9,923 nt of DNA from CBCPMX01 sp965120355 (GTDB taxonomy: Bacteria; Bacillota; Clostridia; Oscillospirales; Oscillospiraceae). Below, one piece after another: positions 1 to 6,228 of this stretch. The translations under genes were made by a program, and so were the position numbers. The first letter of the stretch is position 1. Each line of letters opens with the position of its first letter. The notes under the pieces were generated by a model. That model saw only the letters and a program-made list of their open reading frames with translations. It was not told where the DNA came from and made no database searches. The DNA lies in contig CBCPMX010000058.1 of the NCBI GenBank assembly GCA_965120355.1, positions 1-9,923 on the forward strand. Direction: 5' to 3'.

Positions 1-10
1 TTATTTGTGT

Positions 11-86
11 TGGAGCGGGTGACGAGGCTCGAACTCGCTACCTCCACCTTGGCAAGGTGGCGCTCTACCGGATGAGCTACACCCGC
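11..86 (-). tRNA. tRNA-Gly (anticodon GCC)
   Basis: The minus strand folds into a complete cloverleaf. The acceptor stem is GCGGGTG paired with CACCCGC, the D arm is GCTC/GAGC, and the anticodon stem is CCACC/GGTGG around the loop TTGCCAA, which gives anticodon GCC and decodes GGC/GGU glycine codons. The T arm is GCGAG/CTCGT with loop TTCGAGC, closing on one G-U pair. The discriminator base is T and the 3' CCA is encoded in the DNA (complement of 11-13). Total length is 76 nt including CCA. A consensus promoter lies a few bases upstream of the 5' end. Nothing resembling a terminator is visible in the ten bases left before the window edge, so further tRNAs could follow outside the window. Confidence 0.97.
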
Positions 87-99
87 AGGCAACGATAGT

Positions 100-127
100 A
101 TTATAGCAGAATTTCGAGCGTTGTCAA
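100..127 (-). promoter_or_regulatory. Sigma-A-type promoter of tRNA-Gly
   Basis: On the minus strand TTGACA (127-122) is followed after 16 nt by TATAAT (105-100), both hexamers matching the consensus perfectly. Transcription would start near 93, about 7 nt before the mature tRNA 5' end at 86. The -35 box begins only 7 nt after the stop codon of the preceding lipoprotein gene, so the tRNA has its own strong promoter even if operon transcripts read through. Confidence 0.88.
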
Positions 128-134
128 GCACTTT

Positions 135-1532
135 TTAAGAAATTTCTTCTTCCAGCTCTGTGCCGTCACCGGCGGCTGTCGAAGAATCCTCCGTTTGGTT
201 CGAAGGCAGATCCATTTCCTGGCCGTCTATATCCGCTTCACCCTGAAGATCCTGGGATCCTTCCGAAGCGTCCTGCATTTGCGCATCCGCGTTCCCTGGC
301 GATTGTTCCGTGGAACTCCCCGCAGGCGGTTCCTCTGCGGCATCGTCAAGCAGGTCTCCACTCTCAGGCGCCGGCACAGTCTCTTCTTCGGACGTCTCTT
401 CCGGAGACGCTTCTTCAGCAGAGCTCTTCTCCGACTCCTCGCCCTCCGGTCTGGTGCAGGCGGGATACAGCGCCGTATCCCAGGAATAAGCCGCATACAG
501 ATCCTCGTCATAGTACAACTCCATCAGGACCGTATTCGCTTCCATCGCTGACGCCAGATCCACATGATAACTCTGCCCATCCAATGTAACAATGTTCCAC
601 CAATAGGTCTCCCCGTACTTCTGACCCGAGACGGTAACACACTCTATACCGTTTTCCACACACAGCAAATAGAACGCCTCTGCAATACCTTTGCTGCCGG
701 ACTGGCAGTTCACCAGGGCCTCATACACATCGCCCACCCCAGACTCTGGCGCATAGGCAATGCGGTTGCACAACCGTCGAAAGTAGATGCCCAACCTGCT
801 CTCTTCAGAAATATCTTCTGAGACGAACTGTCCCAGATCCTCCACCACCCGAAGAACCTGCTCCTTTTTCAGCGTCAGCACCGTCTCACTCTCCGCATAG
901 GAGAAATTCAACTCCACAATCCGCTGAACGCCGGTTTCCGGATAAACCTGCGTTGACACCTCTGGTGAAGCCATGGAAATCAGTGGATCGGCACGGCAAG
1001 CATCCTCCAATATCTGCTGCGTATTGAGATCATTGGTGTAGGACATCCGTAGAGCCAGAACGCTTTGGTATTGGCTCAGGGCTTCCGCAATTGCCTCCTC
1101 CGCTTCGTCCATGCTGGAGACGCGCACAATGGCGGCAATGTCCTCCGGCGTACGGCGGAATGTGATGGAAATTCGGATCTCATAGTAGGAGACGATCTTA
1201 TTGCAGTCGTGGGTCATATAGTCCACAGCATACGCGCCCACGGGATTGCTCCGCGTCACCTCATAGGCCGCCATCTCCAAATCCGACTCAATGTCACCGT
1301 CATAGGAATAGCTGCGGATCAAACCATCCTCTGTACCGGACTCCACGAAGCTGAGGATGGCGTTTTTCAATCCGTAATAGTTGTCCACAGTCAGGGCGTC
1401 GGCGTTGACATCCTCTTCATACTGCTCGTCGTGCTGCTGCGTATACAGGTAACTGCGCTCTGACAACAGCCCGCAGCCTCCCAGGAGCAGCAGCAATATG
1501 GTCAGACCAAAGAGCACCAGCGTTTTCTTCAT
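135..1532 (-). CDS. Lipoprotein with a degenerate transglutaminase-like domain
   Basis: This gene encodes a 465-residue predicted lipoprotein. Residues 1-20 form a lipoprotein signal peptide: MKK, a hydrophobic stretch, then the lipobox LGGC with Cys20 as the likely lipidated residue. An extracytoplasmic region of unknown type (about 25-250) follows, then a transglutaminase-like core (about 255-330), and finally a long Glu/Ser/Pro-rich acidic tail (about 363-465). The core keeps the family pattern (GIAEAFYLLC, GIECVTVSG, WWNIV, YHVDL). However, the position of the nucleophilic Cys is Ser280 and that of the catalytic His is Tyr310; only Asp325 remains. It is therefore probably a binding or structural domain rather than an active protease or transglutaminase. 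The start at 1532 is chosen because AAGGAAGG lies 6 nt upstream and the signal peptide begins there; a longer reading frame would run into yitT. It lies 26 nt after yitT and is the last protein gene of the operon. Confidence 0.86.
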   Translation of the reverse strand: MKKTLVLFGLTILLLLLGGCGLLSERSYLYTQQHDEQYEEDVNADALTVDNYYGLKNAILSFVESGTEDGLIRSYSYDGDIESDLEMAAYEVTRSNPVGAYAVDYMTHDCNKIVSYYEIRISITFRRTPEDIAAIVRVSSMDEAEEAIAEALSQYQSVLALRMSYTNDLNTQQILEDACRADPLISMASPEVSTQVYPETGVQRIVELNFSYAESETVLTLKKEQVLRVVEDLGQFVSEDISEESRLGIYFRRLCNRIAYAPESGVGDVYEALVNCQSGSKGIAEAFYLLCVENGIECVTVSGQKYGETYWWNIVTLDGQSYHVDLASAMEANTVLMELYYDEDLYAAYSWDTALYPACTRPEGEESEKSSAEEASPEETSEEETVPAPESGDLLDDAAEEPPAGSSTEQSPGNADAQMQDASEGSQDLQGEADIDGQEMDLPSNQTEDSSTAAGDGTELEEEIS

Positions 1533-1558
1533 GTCCAACCTTCCTTTCCGCGCCTGCG

Positions 1559-2425
1559 CTATAATCCGTCCTTGTCGTACCGGGCAAAGCCATCGCCCAG
1601 CACCTGGTGGGCTTCCTGCAGAATAATAAATGCCTCGGGGTCTACACTTGTCACCAGCTCGTTCAGCTCCGCCAACTGGTGTTTCTTGATAGCGCACAGA
1701 ATCACACGCTTGCGCTGCCCTGTGTAGCCCCCCTCCCCATCCAGGAAGGTGACGCCGCGATCCAGCTCCCGGATGATCTTCTCCGCGATTTCCGCGTTTT
1801 TGTCGGAAATAATCAGCGCCACCCGGGAATAGTCAAAACCGTAGACAACGCTGTCCAGGGCGATGGAGCTGACATACAGCGTCACGAAGCTGTACAGCGT
1901 CTTGTTGAAGTCTCCAAATACCAGCCCCGCCACCGTAGAGATGACCACGTCAACTACCATCATCAGCTTGCCAATAGACAAATTACGAAACCGGAGCTTC
2001 AGCAGCCGCGCCAGAATATCCGTACCGCCGGTGGAAGCCCCGCGGACAAAAACCAAGCCCAGGCCGCCGCCAACCAAGATTCCACCAAACAGCGCCGCCA
2101 GCAGCATCTCTGTTTCAAAAGCCGGCAGCAGTGCAAAAACATCAATCAGCACCGAGGAAACTACCATGCCCAACAGGGAGCCAAAGAAGAACTGTCCGCC
2201 CAACCGGCGAAACCCCACCAGGAACAGCGGCAGATTGATCAGCGCTGTCCACAGGCCCACGCTTCCCACGCCGCTCAGCGCCTCCACCACCATGCCGATA
2301 CCGGAAACGCCGCCGGCCGTAATCTGGTTTGGCTCCAGAAACAGGGCAAATCCCAGAGCAAATACGGCGCTTCCCACTATAATGGCAGTAAAATCAATGA
2401 TCTTTTCACGTATGGTCGGTTTCAA
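1559..2425 (-). CDS. YitT family membrane protein (DUF161 plus DUF2179)
   Basis: This gene encodes a 288-residue integral membrane protein of the YitT/YpjC/YqfU type common in Firmicutes. About five to six hydrophobic segments span residues 10-200. They include the family-typical stretch EPNQITAGGVSGIG (31-44) and the RGASTGGTDILAR loop (128-140). A soluble C-terminal domain (about 205-278) matches the DUF2179 pattern, with GVTFLDGEGGYTGQ, VILCAIKK and a DPEAFIILQEAHQVLGDGF-like end. The molecular function of the family is not established; a transport role is often assumed. The start is TTG at 2425, supported by GAGGAG placed 7 nt upstream, and no in-frame ATG is better placed. It sits 31 nt after the topoisomerase A gene and 26 nt before the lipoprotein gene, so it is almost certainly cotranscribed with both. 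Family assignment is secure; a gene symbol is not given because several paralogues usually exist per genome. Confidence 0.93.
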   Translation of the reverse strand: MKPTIREKIIDFTAIIVGSAVFALGFALFLEPNQITAGGVSGIGMVVEALSGVGSVGLWTALINLPLFLVGFRRLGGQFFFGSLLGMVVSSVLIDVFALLPAFETEMLLAALFGGILVGGGLGLVFVRGASTGGTDILARLLKLRFRNLSIGKLMMVVDVVISTVAGLVFGDFNKTLYSFVTLYVSSIALDSVVYGFDYSRVALIISDKNAEIAEKIIRELDRGVTFLDGEGGYTGQRKRVILCAIKKHQLAELNELVTSVDPEAFIILQEAHQVLGDGFARYDKDGL

Positions 2426-2432
2426 ATGATTT

Positions 2433-2438
2433 CTCCTC
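2433..2438 (-). promoter_or_regulatory. Ribosome binding site that fixes the TTG start of the YitT gene
   Basis: GAGGAG on the minus strand is followed by a 7-nt spacer and TTG at 2425. This is the spacing expected in Gram-positive bacteria and is the reason for accepting a non-ATG start here. Confidence 0.75.
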
Positions 2439-2456
2439 GCTTCAAAATACCGGCGT

Positions 2457-4697
2457 CTAGAATTCCATCATCACCTGTTTTTCGGCTCTGTCCTCGTCTT
2501 TCAGCAGCGCACCGGCTGCGGGCAGGCTGCGGGCACGGTAGCGGGCTGCGTTGGCAATGGGGCTGCCCTCCAGCGGCTCGCCATAATCCAAAACATATTT
2601 CTTTTTCAGCGTCATCACTGCCACTCCCTGCGTACTTCGAGTGGCCTTTGGCGTCAACTGCGCCGTGGAAAAGATCAGCGCACGTCCCTCTGTGGAATAG
2701 AGCACCATCTCCGTATCCTCCCGCAGCAAGAACACACCCTTCAGCGGACTCTTATCGGAATAAGCACCGGTAAGGCGGCGGCGGTTGGTCTTTGTCGCAT
2801 AGGACGCCAACTCCACCTTGGCCACCTTGCCGTTCTCGTACAGGAACAGCACATGGCCGCAATACTCCCCCGGCAGCAGCACGGAAACCACGCGCTCCCC
2901 GTCCGCCATGCCCAGCTTGGTGGGCAGATAGTCTCCCAGTACGCTGGCCTTGCCGTCGTCGAACTCTGCGCAGCGGCACTTATAAACCTGAAACTGGTTC
3001 GTAAAGACCAGCAGTTCCGCATTGTTCGTGGCCTCCATGGTCTTTTCCAGGCCGTCGCCCTCCTTAAATTTCTGTTCGCCGGACATACGCAGCGACTGGG
3101 GTGTAATTTTCTTGAAATAGCCCTCCCGGGACAGGAACAGGGTCACGGGGTAATCGGGCATATCCTCTTCTTCCTCGTCCACCGCTGTTTCCGTCTCATA
3201 GAGAATGCCGGTCTTCCGGTCGGCGCCGTATTTGCTCGCTACGTTCTCCAGCTCTTTGACAATGATCCTGCGGATCTTCGCAGCACTGTTGAGTGTCGCG
3301 GTCAGCTCCTGAATCTCCTTTTCCAGAGAAGCCGTCTCTTCAGTGCGCTTGAGAATATATTCTTGATTGATATTCCGCAGGCGAATCTCCGCGATATACT
3401 CTGCCTGCACCTCGTCGATGCCAAAGCCGATCATCAGGTTCGGCACCACTTCCGCTTCGGACTCCGTTTCGCGGATAATCCGAATGGCCTTGTCAATATC
3501 CAGCAGAATTTTTTGCAGGCCCTGGAGCAAATGCAGCTTCTCCTGCTTTTTGTGCAGGGTATGGTACACCCTGCGCTTGATGCACTCGGCCCGCCATGCA
3601 GTCCATTCCTCCAGGATCTCCCGCACCCCCAAAACCTTGGGCGTGCCGGCCACCAGAATGTTAAAGTTGCAGCCAAAGCTGTCCATTAAGGTAGTCTGCT
3701 TAAACAGCTTTTGCATCAGCTTCTCCGGGTCAGCTCCCCGTTTCAGATCAATGGTCAGCTTCAGACCCGACAGATCTGTTTCATCGCGCATGTCGGAGAT
3801 CTCTTTCAGCTTGCCGGCCTTTACCAGTTCCGCCACCTTATCAATGATGACTTCCGTGGTGGTGGTATAGGGGATTTCATAGATTTCGATGAGGTTGCCC
3901 TCTTTCACGTAGCGCCAGCGGCCCCGCACCTTAAAGGAGCCGCGTCCCGTGGCATAGATGGCACGCATCTCATCAGGGTCATACAGGATCTCGCCGCCGG
4001 TGGGAAAGTCCGGCGCCGGCATCGTGGACAGAATGTCGTGGGCAGGATCCCGAATCAGCGCTGCCGCCGTAGTACAGACCTCCCGCAAATTGAAGCCGCA
4101 GATGTTGGATGCCATTCCCACGGCAATGCCCAGATTTGCGCTGACCAGCACATTGGGGAAGGAGGTGGGCAGCAGGGACGGTTCCTTCATGCTGCCGTCA
4201 TAATTGTCCACAAAATCCACCGTATCACTGTCGATATCCCGGAACAGTTCCTGACAAATCGGATCCAGCTTTGCTTCGGTATACCGCGAAGCGGCATACG
4301 CCATATCGCGGGAATATGCCTTGCCAAAATTGCCCTTACTGTCCACAAACGGATGCAGCAGTGCCTCATATCCGCGGGACAAACGCACCATGGTCTCATA
4401 GATGGCCGCGTCGCCATGGGGATTCAATTTCATGGTCTGTCCAACGATATTGGCAGACTTGGTCCGCGGCCCGGTCAGCAGTCCCATTTTATACATGGTA
4501 TACAACAGTTTCCGGTGAGAGGGCTTAAAGCCGTCGATCTCCGGAATGGCCCGGGAGAGGATCACGCTCATGGCGTAGGGCATGAAATTGATCTCTAAGG
4601 TTTCAGAAATAGGCTGCTCTAAAATCTCCGCCCGCAGCCCAATAACGTTGGGATTATCTTTCTTTGGCGCGGCCTCGGTTTTCTTCTTTCTTGCCAT
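2457..4697 (-). CDS. parC: Type IIA DNA topoisomerase, A subunit (ParC/GyrA family, ParC-like)
   Basis: This gene encodes a 746-residue DNA breakage-reunion subunit that would pair with the B subunit encoded upstream. Residues 30-490 form the winged-helix/tower core. The DNA-linking tyrosine is Tyr139, preceded by Arg138 (AASRYTEAKL), and the helix-turn-helix contains NPHGDAAIYETMVR (92-105). The quinolone-pocket positions equivalent to E. coli GyrA Ser83 and Asp87 are Ala97 and Glu101. A short acidic linker (about 501-515) leads to a beta-pinwheel C-terminal domain (about 515-705). No GyrA box (QRRGGRG type) is present where expected (about 537-549). That favours a relaxing or decatenating ParC-like enzyme over a gyrase, but the paralogue assignment, and hence the symbol, is an inference. 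Length fits ParC (about 750) better than GyrA (800-875). The ATG at 4697 has AAGGAAG upstream at good spacing. It lies 26 nt after the frameshifted secreted-protein gene. Confidence 0.92.
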   Translation of the reverse strand: MARKKKTEAAPKKDNPNVIGLRAEILEQPISETLEINFMPYAMSVILSRAIPEIDGFKPSHRKLLYTMYKMGLLTGPRTKSANIVGQTMKLNPHGDAAIYETMVRLSRGYEALLHPFVDSKGNFGKAYSRDMAYAASRYTEAKLDPICQELFRDIDSDTVDFVDNYDGSMKEPSLLPTSFPNVLVSANLGIAVGMASNICGFNLREVCTTAAALIRDPAHDILSTMPAPDFPTGGEILYDPDEMRAIYATGRGSFKVRGRWRYVKEGNLIEIYEIPYTTTTEVIIDKVAELVKAGKLKEISDMRDETDLSGLKLTIDLKRGADPEKLMQKLFKQTTLMDSFGCNFNILVAGTPKVLGVREILEEWTAWRAECIKRRVYHTLHKKQEKLHLLQGLQKILLDIDKAIRIIRETESEAEVVPNLMIGFGIDEVQAEYIAEIRLRNINQEYILKRTEETASLEKEIQELTATLNSAAKIRRIIVKELENVASKYGADRKTGILYETETAVDEEEEDMPDYPVTLFLSREGYFKKITPQSLRMSGEQKFKEGDGLEKTMEATNNAELLVFTNQFQVYKCRCAEFDDGKASVLGDYLPTKLGMADGERVVSVLLPGEYCGHVLFLYENGKVAKVELASYATKTNRRRLTGAYSDKSPLKGVFLLREDTEMVLYSTEGRALIFSTAQLTPKATRSTQGVAVMTLKKKYVLDYGEPLEGSPIANAARYRARSLPAAGALLKDEDRAEKQVMMEF

Positions 4698-4723
4698 GCA
4701 ATACTTCCTTATATTTGATTCGC

Positions 4724-6165
4724 TTATGCAGCGTCGGAGACATCCCGGGCGCCAGCATCCATCGTCAGCAGCTCCGCCTCGGTCAGGACCGTTGCATCCT
4801 CCGGCGGAACCGTCTGGGGCTGGCCATCCACCAGGTCGGTCTGCGCTGTGTAAGAAATGGCGGCAGTTTCCTCTGTCTGGGTGATCACCATGGACATCAC
4901 TGTGTCAGAGCCGGTTTCCCGCTGCGTCAGGGTCACGGCCAAGTCCATGGCCGTCTGCGCATCGTCGCTGGACACAGTCAATTCCCATCCTGTATCCGCC
5001 AGTGCCAGCCGCAGCTGAAACGCCAGGCCAGCCGCAGCTGAAACGCCAGGCCAGCGTCATTCATTTCACCGCTCTCGCCGTACAGGAGCTGATCCAATTG
5101 CGACAAATCGTCCTGATCCACATACAGCACATCCTGGCCGTCTTCAACCACAAAGGCGTCATCGCCGCAAAGGATCGCCATCATCTCCACCTCGGCCATC
5201 AGCGCTTCGTGCAGTTCAAACGGAGAATACGCATTGGTCAATCCATAGAGATATGCCCCCATGGATGCTGGTATCTCGACCGTTTTCACGCCGTACAGTT
5301 CACCGTATCCTGTCTGAAGCCAGGTGTTCTCTCCCATCTCGGGAATCAGCATATAATACTGCTGGCTGGCCGCGTCATACAGCGTGGCGGCAGTCTCTCC
5401 GTCCCCCTGGCTCCAGCTCTCCCAGCCGGCGGAGCCCGTCACCGTGCGTGTTGTACAGGTTTCCGTGCGCTCCTCCTGCATGTCGGTATGGACCACAGTA
5501 TATTCCACTGTCTGTGCTACGCTCTGCCCCGCGCTGGGTACGGCGGTCAGAGAAGAAAGGAACCGGTTGATCTTTGTAAACTGGGTGTCAATCTGATCAA
5601 TCAGCGCCAGAGAATCCATCAGCACCACAGTCTGATACGCCGGATCCCAATAGACCTCATACCCCATGGCCTCCGCCGTCTCTCGAATCGGCAGATATAG
5701 TGCGCCGTCTCGGATAAACGAGGGCGCAGCCATGGTCACCGTCTCCGTCTCCCCGCCCCGGGTCACCGTCAGGACCGCCGTATTGGCCTGCTGGCTCAGG
5801 GTGACGCCATGGCCGGCAGCTGTCATGGTCTTGGTTTCCGCGTCAAAGACGATCTCTTCCGCGCCCAGGTTCTCCAGCAGAACACGGCTTGCAGCCATGA
5901 CGCTGCCGTTCAGGTTCACCGGCTGCATGTCCCCGAAATCCAGGCACTGCCCGTTGAGCATGATATCCACGGCTCTGGGCGTACCGCCGTGGCGCAATTT
6001 TGCCTCATTGCGGGCCTGCTCCCAGGGGTCTGCCCAGCCGGCCTGCTCCTGGCCGCCCCACAGCTTGTCAGCGTATCGCGGGCTGACTGCCAGCGCCTGC
6101 ACCGGCAGAACCGCTGCCAATGCTGCCGCCAGCATTCCTGCTGTCAGCCTTTTCAGCCACTTCAT
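4724..6165 (-). pseudogene. Secreted copper-amine-oxidase-N-domain protein, frameshifted by a 23-bp tandem duplication
   Basis: As read, translation from ATG 6165 (GGAGAGG upstream) gives 395 residues ending at a TGA at 4978-4980. A second open frame continues at once from 4981 to a TAA at 4724 (84 residues after its first codon). Deleting one copy of the 23-bp repeat at 5004-5049 joins the two into one 472-residue protein: after ...FQLRLA the frame continues LADTGWEL, TVSSDDAQ and on to ...DVSDAA. The protein has a signal peptide (MKWLKRL, hydrophobic core, ALA at 24-26) and a copper amine oxidase-like N-terminal domain (about 67-184, with GALYLPIRETAEAMGYEVYWD at 154-174). This fold serves as a surface or stalk module and is not an oxidase. 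A C-terminal region of unknown type follows, acidic around 335-370. It lies between the B and A topoisomerase genes. The duplication may be a true mutation, a reversible switch or an assembly error; the sequence cannot tell. Confidence 0.88.
5004..5055. repeat. 23-bp perfect tandem duplication with 6-bp partial third copy
   Basis: Two identical 23-bp units lie head to tail at 5004-5026 and 5027-5049, each starting GCCAGCCGCAGC and ending AAACGCCAG. They are followed by the first six bases of the unit (GCCAGC, 5050-5055). The base before the first copy (T5003) differs from the base before the second (G5026), so the limits are exact. Before duplication the site would have had GCCAGC at both ends of a 23-bp step, which is the classic substrate for replication slippage. 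Because 23 is not a multiple of three, gain of one unit shifts the reading frame of the secreted-protein gene near codon 380. Confidence 0.97.
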
Positions 6166-6228
6166 AAAATCCTCTCCTTATCATTCAAAATATGCACGAA
6201 CTCTGCAACGGTTTCTCTCCCGCTCCAT

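Noticed and set aside
1533..1697. Extension of the lipoprotein gene upstream to 1697
   Set aside because: It would overlap the end of the yitT gene by 139 nt and place 55 residues before an obvious lipoprotein signal peptide that has its own good ribosome binding site.
1607..2773. Long plus-strand open frame opposite the yitT gene and the end of the topoisomerase A gene
   Set aside because: Its translation is rich in Gln, His and Arg without any domain, it lacks a ribosome binding site, and the minus-strand proteins are clear family members.
2853..4598. Plus-strand open frames opposite the topoisomerase A gene
   Set aside because: They are antisense shadows of a strongly conserved gene, with no family resemblance of their own.
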